From the NCBI GenBank assembly GCA_037074705.1, contig CM073591.1, forward strand, positions 159,630,532-159,694,531: 64,000 nt of DNA, written 5' to 3'. Of this stretch, positions 46,984-58,518 are shown piece by piece. A model generated the notes under the pieces. The model made no database searches and was not told the DNA's origin. It worked only from the letters and a program-made list of their open reading frames with translations. Origin of the DNA: Zhengitettix transpicula. Lineage: Eukaryota; Arthropoda; Insecta; Orthoptera; Tetrigidae. The position numbers were made by a program, and so were the translations under genes. The stretch's first letter is position 1; every line of letters starts with the position of its first letter.

Positions 46984-48585
46984 TTTGACCAGCTTACCGG
47001 GAAATCCCAAACTTGTGTGGGTCCTAAAAGCCTTTTATTAATAAATAAATAAAAATGAAATTTCTGGAGGATTTACAGTAGTGAGCCCTTTGCATCTACT
47101 TTTAAGTCTACTTCGTACTTTCGTCAGTGATGTTATAAATGCTACGCTCGATCAAACCACAACCAAGTGCAGCTATAGTGTAATAACGTTTATATATTTT
47201 TTCTCTTTCCAATATACGGTATTTTACAGCACCAAAGAAAGACCTACAAAAATGTGTGTAATGACTATTTTTATTCTATAAATCAACTTTGTGTTTAAAT
47301 GAAAGAAAGCGTTATTATTTATCCAGATTATTCTTGAAGAAGGAACTAGATATGTCTTACGATATTTTAAATGTTATTGGAAAAAAAATAGGTTTGTATA
47401 TGTTCTGTCATTATGTGTTATTAATTGAGGTATAATGGAATCTATGATATTAGTTTAAATCTTAAAGTTGTAAAAATTTCCGTTGATATAAAATATTTCC
47501 CAAAAATGTATTCGTTATAAAAATGACTATTATCTGTGTTTATTTACTTTTATATAATAATGGTTTGAATTAAAGAAATTAATTGAAATTTAAATATTCA
47601 CAAACTAATAACTGCTGATTTATAAAGAGCACTGATTTCGAGTAACGGCAGATTTAATGACATTAAATCTCATTTCCTATTTTCGTTCATTAATAGCTGC
47701 TACAGTTGGCGGTTAGCTTTTTCATTTTATGATTATTATTGAGTATATTAAATAAACATAAACTGTGAGTAGTATAGCGTGGAAATTGGAAACTCAAAGT
47801 TAATGGATGAAAATATCACAATTCCATCGGCCACAATGTCACGTAGGTTGTGATCACGTTCTATATCTGTCTAAAAAACATATATTTTCGTCCAGTAATG
47901 CGAAAAATGATTTGATCATAAAGATCTGTAATACTGCCACTGTTTTGGTTAGAGTCAACAAAACTAGACTACAATCATTTGTGGAAATTAATATTGGCCA
48001 AATGGACTCCTGACGGTGATTACTCTTTAAAGTTAAATTTTTATTATCGGATTGATAAAACCGGTATTAAATATAATTAAACAAAAGTTTCAGATTTTTT
48101 GCTTACATTTAACTTAAAGTCGCAGGTAAAAGTTCTAGAAATCAATTACACTATCGTAGTAGCCAATTCACACTGATAAATTACACAGCGGTTGCTTTGC
48201 GCATGTCCCATTGTTAAACAGCAGTAGAGAAAATAGCCACAATTTTAACGATCAATGAGTCATTTGCTACCAAAAACCTTAAATCATGTTCATATATGGA
48301 TTTACATAGCCTGAAACTGTTAAAATTGTTCATTGTGAACTAAATTTTGCCCCATAAATCGTCCTGCTAATAAACCATACCAATATATATGTCAATAAAT
48401 CGGACAATTTTAGGAGAAATCGGCATTTCTTGAATTGTTTTTTTGCTGACAATTTTCTGAAATTCATGTTGCTGTCGTCTGGTGAGTCAAAATCGTAAGA
48501 ACATCTTTGGACTCTTTATTAGAACGACAGACCACACAAACCAGGAGACGTACTCAAAAGCAAAGCTGAAACAAATACATTTTTT
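46984..48585. other. AT-rich stretch without gene
   Basis: Frames of 66 (47081) and 68 codons (47807) have no domain. Confidence 0.5.
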
Positions 48586-48589
48586 AGAG

Positions 48590-48705
48590 TTACAGGTTAC
48601 ATTAGGCTAATCCACGTGGTGACATCTTCCCATTAATAGCATAGGAACGGATTTGAGCAGAGGGATGCGGAAGGGTAGAGGAAGGCAGCCCATGGATCAG
48701 CTCCC
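48590..48705 (-). repeat. Rep-A copy 11, 5'-truncated
   Basis: GTTACAGGTTACATTAGGCT at the left, AATCCACGTGGTGACATC, then GGATGCGGAAGGGTAGAGGA. Only the 3' ~115 bases are kept. Confidence 0.8.
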
Positions 48706-50845
48706 ACTGAACACTAAAGCAAAAATATGAATATAAATGCAAAATAGTTAGACTAGCAATAAGGCATCATAGCTACTGATGATGTACTTTAAATGTAATG
48801 ATGTTAGATTAAATATTAAGCATTTCGGATATAATTCTGGAATGGTACTTCTAAAACCGTAGTATTTATAAAATAATTGTTTCTAATTGATGATACTTCT
48901 TTCATCACATAATTTTGTATGTAAGTTAGCTACTTTTTACCTAATTTTTAGGATATGCGATTAGTATCGTTTTCGCGCTGCAATGAGAGAAGTTGAATAA
49001 CCTGCGTTTAAATGGAGGTTTCGCATTCAAAATTCCACTGAAACCTTTGTACTTTATATATTTTATTTTTGAATTCTTTATTGTTAACATGATGTGGTTC
49101 TACATCTAGATATAAAATTTTGATACTTAAATTAATTCAAATTATTATTTCTTTAATTGTCTGTTATGAATTTAAACCATACTAACGTAAATCAATATTA
49201 TAGTCACTCAATTCAATATAGAGTAGTTACTCAGTAGGTTCAGCAAATAATTGACTAAGTCTACGGAAATTATGTGAACCGTGAAATATAAAATAGTTAT
49301 TCAAAGTGAAAATACTTTAAATAAATATAAATTATGAAATCCAACAATCGTCGTATTTTATTTGATCGGCTTGGGGGGTTAGTAATAATTTACTTAACAG
49401 TCGAAAATGGCGACAAATTTAAAATTGCAGTTCCTCTTTTGCCATTTTCTTGTAAGACAACAAAAGTAGCCATAAGTAATATTGGTCTGATTCCCTTTTT
49501 TAGAGTCGAAAAATACAGTATTCGAGATTATTATCATTGATCTGATTTTCTAATTTGTTGGATTAACCGAAATAAGCTCCTTATCGTAGCAATATTGTTT
49601 AACTTGAATTTCATACGGACCAAAGTATGTAAATTTTTATTATTATATCGAATCATATAAGCAAGAATTTAAATTCTCCGGAGCAATTACTTGAATAGTT
49701 GGTAATGACTAAGGATCAGTTAAACGAAAATTTAAATTCAATGCCGTTTTAGATATGAGCGGGCCGTAGCTTGCCAGACTAGGGAAATTACTATTCTGAC
49801 ATTTGCATTCGAAATTGAATTTTAAATGTGCCACGTTTAATGAGAGAGAAGTTGGATTTTAATGGCCGTGCGGTTTCAGACATTATTGCAAGCCAAAGGC
49901 GCGCAGTGGAAGCGCTGTGTATGCTTTGTCAAGCTTTATATCCGAATATAATTGGATGGGTTCAAGAGGCTTAACGGATTTAGACAACTGCCGCTTCCCA
50001 TGTTTTTATTCCGCATCTGATACCAGCAAATTGCTTGTTTCTAAGCATCCATATGGCCACGGATAATTTCAAATCGTAATTCACATTCGTTTTGTTAAGT
50101 TTTATTCTGTATCCAACGCGATATAAATATTCCTTAATTTTAATCTGATGAAAATAGTATGTGATTTGCATAATTAATTGTTTAGTAAGGCTAAACGGGT
50201 AAATGTATATACATATTATAAAATAAGTCAACCCATCCCCTCGTCTCCCCTTAACGTATCAGAATGAAAAATGATTATGATGATATATTATTCAAGGACC
50301 TTTGCCGAAGGATCTCTTCAACATAGGGTAGTGTTGGAAAAACACGGCGTACGACTCAGAACAAATGTTTCTATGAGAGGTAAAAGCAACTACAACTGTT
50401 CCAGTTTTAAGGAAGTCATTTCGGCAATATTTTGACATAAAACGTTTCACTCGCCTTTTACGTACTTAGAGTTACGAAATTTATCTTGTATATCCTACGC
50501 TTTTGCTATGAAACTAAATATATCAATAAATTCAACGTTTTTATATTATTCGATTGCTCAAGACCTCAACTAAATGCAATACGTGGTGCCGCAACGCGCC
50601 CCGTAGGAGTGAGGGAGGAAGGATGTGCTTTGTATTACTCATACCACATAAATCACATCGGTGCGCCTGAGGAGTAAACGCATTAACCGATCTAATACGT
50701 TCTGATATCCTTTTTTTACTTTCGGAAACTTTGAATATATTTTTTCCATTTGTATATTACTTACCGGTAATTACTTGTCGATATACTGTCTCTTTTTTTC
50801 TCTTTTACTGTTCTGAAGACTACAAACACCGCTTACTGTTATTTA
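48706..50845. other. AT-rich stretch without gene
   Basis: Frames of 68 (49334), 83 (minus, 49980) and 63 codons (50486) have no domain. 49750-49960 is GC-richer and is not repeated elsewhere in the window. Confidence 0.45.
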
Positions 50846-51180
50846 CATACAGCGGTTAGTATACTACATTTAATTTATTTACAAAACATTTTTTTATCTT
50901 TAATTATTCTTCTTAGAAAAATAATTTGAGGCAATAAAATCAATTGAAACGAATTAGAATTAATATCACAAGGGTAACACCTAAATTAATTATACAATAC
51001 AGATTACATCTACAGGGCAAAACTGTATCACAAAAAGTCTAAAAATATATGTGTTGAACGTCAGATATTAATTTCTGTTTGTACATTTTTTAAACCCCCA
51101 CACGGTTAGTATACTACATTTAATTCATTTAAAAATAATTTCTCGTTCTTTAATTATTCATCTTATATAATCACATCTTA
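50846..51180. repeat. Direct repeat pair, 250 bp apart
   Basis: CGGTTAGTATACTACATTTA recurs at 50853 and 51103, followed by about 50 further similar bases including TTTAATTATTC(T/A)TCTTA. A diverged local duplication. Confidence 0.75.
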
Positions 51181-51312
51181 AGGAAATTGATTATTTACAG
51201 TTTATGTCTCAAATAATAATGAAAATCAGAACCATCTTTAATTTATCGCATTATCACTAGCTTACTGCAGGAATGCACAAAATGATGCAGAGATGTGTCT
51301 TGGTAAAAATTT

Positions 51313-51700
51313 TTAAATGCTTTCTCCGATGTCGACCCCGCCCAGAATGTCACGAAGCAGCAGTCTTTCCGCCTCATATTCTGCGATGAAATGGATGACA
51401 TCATCTTTAGCGTCCATTCCACAGGCGCACGTCGCGTCGACTACCCCAAGGTTGAAACGCTTTAAGCAGGCGCTGAAACCACCATGTCCCGTCAGCAGTT
51501 GTGTCATTTTATAGTCCATTGGGAAATTATGTTGTAGGCGTACGTCTGGTATAAACATGCGTACGCCTCCTCCTTTTACTCCTTTTGCCCATTCTACTTG
51601 CCATATTTCCATTGTTTCTCGTCGTATTTCCCGCTGTAAGCCTAATAGGGAAATGAATAGAGTAAATGAAGGCCTGTAGATCAAGAAAAACATAATGATG
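51313..51700 (-). pseudogene. LINE C-terminal relic after RNase H
   Basis: The minus frame reads MEIWQVEWAKGVKGGGVRMF, then MTQLLTGHGGFSACLKRFNL, then TCACGMDAKDDVIHFIAEY. 'LTGHG.F..YL.RF' followed by C.C...E...H.... C is the region after RNase H in R1/I-type LINE proteins, ending in a zinc-knuckle-like cluster; here the Cys pair and His are present but the last Cys is not. The frame is open for 126 codons, suggesting a fairly young, 5'-truncated copy. Confidence 0.75.
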
Positions 51701-51841
51701 CAAATATCGAAAATATCTCTTTAAGATCAAAGGGAATTAAAGTTACAGTAAAAATCAACCCAAAAGAACGAATCTATTTCGCCTTCGCCTTTTTCAATAC
51801 AATTTAGGTTCGCTGATTTTTTTTTGGGTGTAGGGTAATTT

Positions 51842-52290
51842 TTTTTTTTACTTTTTTTAGGGCAACAGCCTACATGAGGGTAATCCACTTTGGGCAACTC
51901 CCCTTTAATAGCATAGGAAGGGATTAGAAAGGGGGGATGCGGAAGGGTAGAGGAAGGTAGCCAAGGGTAAACTAGGGCCCCCGGGCTATATTTTAAGGAT
52001 CCTACCCGGCATTCGCCTAAAGGAATGCAGGGAAAACCTTAGAAAAACCTGCATCGGGTAGGTCGGGCATTGAGTACTTGTCCCACGCCCTTCCGATAGC
52101 GGGAGAGGAGTTGCTGTGGGGACGCAGCATTCCCTTCTCCGTGCCTCGACCAGTTTAGGAGGCAGCTGGCCGACTATTTCAATGGGAATAGCGAACAACT
52201 CTTACCGTATGCCCAAGGTCTGCGACCCCGGAACATACACCTCTCAAAACTGGCCGAGGTGCCTCGGCTTGTGGGAACCTTAGTTCAAAA
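51842..52290 (-). repeat. Rep-A copy 12, near full length
   Basis: A T-rich run (the inverted poly(A) tail) at 51840-51868 precedes AGGGCAACAGCCTACATGAG. The copy then runs through GGTAGGTCGGGCATTGAGTA, GGCAGCTGGCCGACTATT and GGTGCCTCGGCTTGTGGGAA to 52290. It is close to copy 3 in sequence. The overlapping 70-codon minus frames are not conserved. Confidence 0.85.
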
Positions 52291-53985
52291 ATGATAATTA
52301 TCTTATAATATTTACAGTCTTTAAGACTGCAAGATAAAATCATAATGCAGAGACCTGAACTCGTAATTATAAACACATTACACAATGGCAAATTCGAGAA
52401 ATTAAAGAATGTTACAAAGGAAACTTATGGAAAGTTAATTGAAACGAATTAATAAATGCAAGATGTCGAAGATTTGAAATATATATATTACATTCTTAGC
52501 ACCTGAAGAAAGGACCAAGGATCCCAGAAACATTGTGTCTGTGTTTGGCTATCTTAATTATTATTCATTTTCAATTAGAGGTAAATTTTTCATTTCATTA
52601 AGAATTTAATACGCTAGCCTTCTCTTCCAGAGAACTTGCATATATTTTTAATGGTTGCCTGTGCGTTGAGTTAGGGCTTTAGTTGGAAGCGTGGAGTCGC
52701 TGATGATTGGTTTTTTTAATCAGCTGCGGGAAAGAGACTGTACTAGAAAAAACCTGGGGAAGTAGGGACGCCAGCTGTATCATAATTTATTATAATTTCT
52801 GCATCAGAATTCCTACTAATTCATGTCGATTCCAGAGAAAGGCATTAACAGGTTCGCCGGATCATCAACCGACGTGTACTGATTTCGGATTGGATACTTC
52901 ATGTTTTGCCCGTCCGCCATGAGGAGTTGCAGCTGTCGCTGTGGCTGATTTCGGCGTTTCAGTTCGCCATGAAGGGTAATTAAGTTATCAAAAAAAAAAT
53001 TATTGCGGAAATTTGGTGACGCCCTATTTATTTGTTTCGATTTCCAAATCGTAATTTCTGAGATATCTGTTAAACACCATAATCAGTGATTTTGTTCTCC
53101 GAAATATGGTGCCACCCTATTTATGTGTTTGGATTTTCAAATTATATTTGTTCAGATATATGTTGAAACCGTCACTTTCAATAATATAATATTATATTTT
53201 GTATTAAATTGTGTTAATGTGTTTTTTGCTTCGCCGAGTATTGCAAACGGGTATTTGTATTAAAACACAGACTTTCCCTCCAGTAGGACTTCGCCACCCT
53301 TGTTCAGCCAACTTTTGGCTTGGGCAAGCGGGTGTTACAGTACGTATGTTGGCTTATTTGATTCACAGAACACACAAATGGTACAAAAAGTGAGTTACGA
53401 TATCTGCTGTGGCTAATAATGAAATTTTTTCATACCTGCGATTAATTTGAGACCTTTTATATATTAATTCATTAGCAGTATATCTTACGTTAACATTAAC
53501 ATAACATAGTCAGAATATCTTAAAATGAAAAATTTCTTAAGATGAACGTAGAATAAATGAACACTATAATTTAAAAATTTAGTTGAACTAAATTTAAACC
53601 AAGACTTAACACATGAAACATACTCGTAACTAACCTTGAGATATACATGTTTTTAGTATTAGCGTCAAGAAGGCATATACAAGTGAATACCACGAATAGA
53701 ATAAATTTATATTTCTTTTATTCCGAGTTATAAACATGTAATATTTTTTTGAAAAAAATCAATATGTATTGTAATATAACCTCTTGATAATTAATTTTAA
53801 ATTAATTTTGATACTTTGTCGCTCCAAAATATAATAATCGACAAATCTTTAAATTTTTTGTTTCAAGTTATTACCCAAAATTTGTTGTTTTTTAACAAAT
53901 TGAAAAATTAATTAATTTGCTCCCATTGAATACCCAAACTATAGATAAATTATGATTATTTGAATTTAAATTAAACAAGTTATTA
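52291..53985. other. Unassigned stretch
   Basis: A GC-richer part (52640-52980) contains a 71-codon frame without domain. At 53007-53175 a 94-bp segment is duplicated in diverged form (GAAAT(T/A)TGGTG...CCCTATTTAT). The rest is AT-rich. Confidence 0.4.
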
Positions 53986-53989
53986 AATT

Positions 53990-55037
53990 TTATAAACGAA
54001 ACAATTTTATTAATCCAGAATACATCTCAACAAATCTCTGTATATTTTTTTTATTCTTTTACATTAACAATTAAATTACACTAATAATCCAGTTTCATTT
54101 TATAAATCAAACTCTATACCCCAGGGTCTTCACTGGGTTGATAAGGAAACGGAACACTAAAATTAACAATTTAAACAATGCAGTTAAAATAAAATGAAAA
54201 CGAAATCTGACTCATTACCCTTATTTAACAATTTACAAAATTTATCACTAAATGTTTACTTACAATTTTATTTGGGTTTTCAGGAAAGCACTTCACTCTA
54301 CAATGCCCATATGTGCACAGACTTGCACACAAACGCTTCACAGACACGTTCACTTTATCCTTTTGATATCCAGACTCCTGACTGCTTGCATGGACTAAAA
54401 TGGTTTTTTTTAGTCACGGCCACCATTCAATTTGACCGAATATTTTATCACCAGCGCCAAATGTTCAATTTGTTTGAAATATTTCGAAACGTCCAATAAT
54501 GTTTATCTCCAAGCTTTCTTCTTTTCTCTCAGACGATCATTTATTAAATCATTCCACAAAGTCAGTAAACCAACATTTAGTTATACTTCAGCATCTATTT
54601 TCTACTTTCCACTGCTCCAGCCTCCACGCCTTTGAGATCTACAGTCCAACTAACTTTTCTATCCGCTTCCCCCTCTCCAGAATATTCATCCCCCCCCCCA
54701 CATAGATTTTGAGTTCCCACGTTCGGACCTCATCTGGCTTTCTCACGCTCAGAGAACTACTCAATATTGTTAAATAAACATTTCCTAATCATATAATTGG
54801 ATTTCCACAAAAAACTTTTGTCATAATTCCTTTAGGGTTTTGTTCCGATGTCTGTCAAAAACATTATCCCTAAGAGCCGCTAAAACGTCCAATTATAGTC
54901 CTCCCTTTGGTGATCTTTTCCGCTGTCAATCATCATTTTATTATTTTTTTTATACAAGCCACCCAATAATCCCCAGTCTGGGTTGGTAAACAAATCTTAT
55001 GAAATATGAAAAAAATTTATGTCCTTAACTGGGTATT

Positions 55038-55040
<3 letters not shown>
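53990..55040 (-). mobile_element. LTR unit 5, diverged
   Basis: Read on the minus strand it starts TGTAATACCC at 55040 and shows the family landmarks of units 1 and 4: CAACCCAGTGAAGACCCTGG (54121-54140 as its complement), AAATGAAAACGAAATCTGAC on the plus strand near 54191, and CCCTAAA followed by promoter-side sequence near 54830. The far end is vague and no primer-site stub is seen. Frames of 67-101 codons inside are not genes. It faces unit 3 across the TA tract. Confidence 0.55.

Positions 55041-55086
<46 letters not shown>
55041..55086. repeat. (TA)n between two facing LTR units
   Basis: About 46 bases of pure TA, bounded by ATTACA on the left and TGTAAT on the right, so the junction is a palindrome made from the starts of units 5 and 3. 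Confidence 0.95.
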
Positions 55087-55089
<3 letters not shown>

Positions 55090-56448
55090 AATGCCTTGAA
55101 GGAAAGGCATTGTTTCGGATTAATGGTCTTGGACGTCACAGGAAGTGGCAATGTGTACTTAGGATTTGTAAGGCAGGGCAAGGCACATGCAGGGTGGCCT
55201 GTCACAAAATAAATCTGTTAAGACAGGCATTGTTTCGGATAATGGCCTGGACAGTGGATAAGACATTCTTTAATGTGTTTATTTAGTTCTTGGGAGGGTG
55301 AGAAGACAAGTCCAGAGTAATTGAGGGTGCAGTTTGGGCGGTCTGGAGAATTTAGAAACGCGCACGTGTGAGTGAGGGAAGAAAACAAGTGCAAAGACAA
55401 ATTAGACCTGTCTCGATTGGCGGCATCGGGACAAGACAGAGAGGCTAGATATTTTTCTAGCTAAGGAACAGCAGCTGCAGAATGTAAATCTCGGGATAAT
55501 GGAGAAACTGTCAACGAGCAGTTGCGACGTAGTTTTGGGAACAAAGGAAAAGAGAAGGGATGGTGATATAAAAAGAGAAGAGAAGATTTTTGGAAGTTAG
55601 TTGAGTGTGAGAGCTAGGAAGTGTTAGTTGAGTGGGAGAGCTAGGAGGAGTGAGTGGAGTCTTGGAGCTAGAAGGTAAAGTTGAGTCTTGGAGGGGAGTG
55701 TTGGTTGTGGAGGCGTACGGCGAGCACCGAGTATCGAGAAATTTTGCAGCCTGCGAGAGAAATAGCAAATTTATGTCAACGATAAACATTTTTGTATTCA
55801 GAAGTTCAATCTGTTGTAATATCAAAATTTGATCACTGTCTTCGATGGTAGGAGACCAGGACACTGCATCCAGCGTCGAGTAGTGTCACCACGAGCAAGT
55901 GGGATGTCCTTCACCGATTATGGAGAATCAGCTATCGTCGAACCAATAATATGTGTTAGAGTCAGTGTTTTAACGTCCAGTCTATAAAGTGTGTGTGTAA
56001 TGAACGAGCCAAATGTTCCTGAGTAATCGTAAGTTGAAACTTTATGGTATTAATATATGTAAACGGAATTAAAAGATACAGTCAGATATCGTTCTTTTCT
56101 TTTGTGTTAATAAAATAAACTCTTTTAAATTTAGAATTAATCTGGTAGATTAAGTTCGTTAATAAGTTTCGTCGATGTCTAGACGATTAAATATTTCTGT
56201 TTAATTTAAAGATAAATGTTGGGCTCTTTGATTATTTAAGTGTTCTGTCCGTTATCAAATCCAGTAAAGACCCATGAGAGAAAGAGATATATGTTTTTTT
56301 TAAATTGTATAATGTTTCAAGAATTGTTAAATAAATGTTGTTTGTTTTAAAGTCTATAATTTTTCATTTAAAAGCCCATCATATTTCATTATTACATTTT
56401 TGCTACAATAACGTCGCTAAATTAAAAAGAACCCCGTAGATTATTACA
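55087..56448 (+). mobile_element. LTR unit 3 (LTR plus primer-site-like stub)
   Basis: It starts TGTAATGCCT at 55087; the LTR ends CATTATTACA at 56396 (1310 bp). A TATA box (TATAAAA, 55567) precedes a purine-rich leader with GAGAGCTAGGA repeats. TCTTCGATGGTAGGAGACC and TGTTAGAGTCAGTG are shared with unit 2. After the LTR, TGCTACAATAACGTCGCT (56401) is a worn version of the primer-site-like motif, and after about 30 more bases the unit ends TTATTACA at 56448 before TA repeats. No gag-pol. Confidence 0.6.
55567..55573 (+). promoter_or_regulatory. TATA box of LTR unit 3
   Basis: TATAAAAAGAGAAGAG lies about 480 bases into the LTR, followed by the GAGAGCTAGGA repeats. The layout matches units 1 and 2. 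Confidence 0.5.
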
Positions 56449-56459
56449 ATATATATATA

Positions 56460-56780
56460 TACAAACTTTTCAATAAGCATTGAATACATACACTCCTTTC
56501 GCAAAAAGTCAGCACCATTTCCTAAAAAAATAAGTTTGCGGAATGTTTATTCAAAAATAATGGCGATAAAACGCAAACTGTTTAAAGAGTAATTGTATTT
56601 TTCATCCATTTTCTCATTACGAATATTTTTATTTCTCCCTTATTATTTTTAAAGAAAATTCCGCTGCAAATATTATTCAGATGGTAACTGTAAATTCTCC
56701 AATGACCGCAGGATAAATTTTGTCTTCAAGTAAACCAAAAATAATAATAAGAAAAATAGTCAAACACAGATAAAATAAGT
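56460..56780. other. AT-rich gap
   Basis: Nothing recognised. Confidence 0.5.
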
Positions 56781-56784
56781 GATA

Positions 56785-56990
56785 ATATAAATACCACACA
56801 ACGTTTCTTGAAAACTTGTTCCTTCTTCAGGTGTTAAGAAACCTAAAAAACACACGAGCCTAGAGAGACTCAACACCACAATTCAGTTAAAAAAACTCAA
56901 AAACATTTAGAGAATTTATATCAACACTTCTTTTGTCTATATTTGTCTATTATTCTTATTTTTAATTTTCAATAATAGATGTAAATTCTT
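56785..56990 (-). repeat. Penelope-type repeat with hammerhead-like core
   Basis: On the minus strand CTGAAGA (56824-56830) is followed after 16 bases by GAAAC (56803-56807) and GTTGTGTGGTA. The flank GCCTAGAGA at 56869 and the AT-rich stretch after it match 43429-43590. The core nucleotides of a hammerhead are present, but stem II pairing is weak. Confidence 0.5.
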
Positions 56991-57299
56991 CATTTTAAAC
57001 TAAAAATAAATAAGTAATACAGTCAATACATCAGAATAATTTTGTTGCAGAATAACAAAACTTATATGACAAATTATAAAATGTCAAAAGTGACACTTAT
57101 TCTTTATACAGAATTTACGATACATATGGTTACGAAGGATTGAATTTAGTTGTATCATTTTATTGTTTATTTTTATTTCAATTTGACCGAAAATTCTTCA
57201 TTGTTAGATTTAATGGTCTATAGCATAAATGTTAAGCAGGCAGCTATTGTTCCTTACTTAAAACCATATTTCAGTTACAACTGTCAAAGAACGCTGTCC

Positions 57300-57580
57300 A
57301 ATTCCAAATTGTAAGTGTACATAATTTATATTTTACTGGAATTTAATTCAAATCTGAGAATTTTATTACTTATTTAACTATGTTTTTGTCAATTTATATT
57401 TATAATTTGCGATATAAATTTTCCTATTTAGATTTTTTATCTGATTACCAGAATAAGTCATAAATTGTGGACGAAACTTTGTATTCAAACGAACATTTAG
57501 TTAAATAATTTTTTTCTGAAATATTGGCTGTATTACTTATTTATTTATTAAAACATAACTGTCAGATTATATCAAATATT
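57300..57580 (+). repeat. Penelope-type terminal repeat candidate, copy 2
   Basis: Homologous to 34800-35080. The core is CAGAATAAGTC, then GTGGAC directly before GAAAC (57473-57477), so GTC can pair with GAC as stem II. It lies 500 bases from the minus-strand motif at 56.8 kb, as if both were remnants of one element. Confidence 0.45.
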
Positions 57581-58487
57581 AAAACATAAATAGGTTACAA
57601 CAAATTTAAAGATGCAAGTATTTATGAGATATCGGTTTTTGGGGCTGTTGGGCCACGAATGGTTTCGGCGTTACTGCCAACGTTTCGCTTGTTGTCACCA
57701 AGCATAATCAAGGCTAGATTAGAACTAATTAGCTTTCACCGATATCTAATAATGAAGCAACATCTGCCACGAAAACGATATGTTATTTTTATATGGAAGT
57801 ATTTGTTATTATTTAAAAAACGCGTGTCTTCTACTGTGACTAAAACCAACTGAAGAGGTTTAGTAATGGTATACATTTTATTGGTGGTTAAAATTAGCAC
57901 TTTTATGTCTATTTCTAATTAAAATAATTTTTACTACCGTTAGCTAAAACAGAATAAAATTTTTCATACGAACTTCTAGGCCATAATTTTTACTCCGATT
58001 TTTGCAGTCCATGGAGGTGTATTAGCTTCCGATAGAACTTCCACGACACTCAAACAATTACGATTTTTAGGTTTACGATACCTTTATGCGTATTCTCCTT
58101 CGTCTAACCCTCATTTTTCCTTAAATATTATAAGTAGGCGTATATAAGCTAACGTAAACAATAATTTTATTTTCTGATATAGAAAATATATTTAAAATAC
58201 AATCTATAATAATATATAAGCGATTTAATATAGGCACCCTCCCTTTCAAAAAAGTATATTTAACGTAACTGTAAATTACTTTCACTCACAACAGACACGC
58301 GGCTTAGGGACAAATTAAGGAATTACTAAAAGAGGAATTACATGTTCAATGAAGGAACGCGAATTAAATTTGCCTTTCTTTATAAGTGCCAGCTCAGCAT
58401 TTAATTAAACATTCGGGTCGGTTTGTATCCGACACTGAATTTCTGTATTTGACAAAAAATTTGTTAATACTCCGAGGAACATTTCTA

Positions 58488-58488
<1 letters not shown>
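57581..58488. other. AT-rich stretch without gene
   Basis: A 64-codon frame at 57659 has no domain. Confidence 0.5.

Positions 58489-58515
<27 letters not shown>
58489..58515. repeat. (TA)n bounding LTR unit 4
   Basis: A pure TA tract ending at TGTAATAAC, the tail end of unit 4 in inverse orientation. Confidence 0.95.

Positions 58516-58518
<3 letters not shown>

Noticed and set aside
54194..54705. Three overlapping 67-101 aa plus frames
   Set aside because: The stretch is LTR unit 5 on the opposite strand; the frames follow from its pyrimidine-rich complement.
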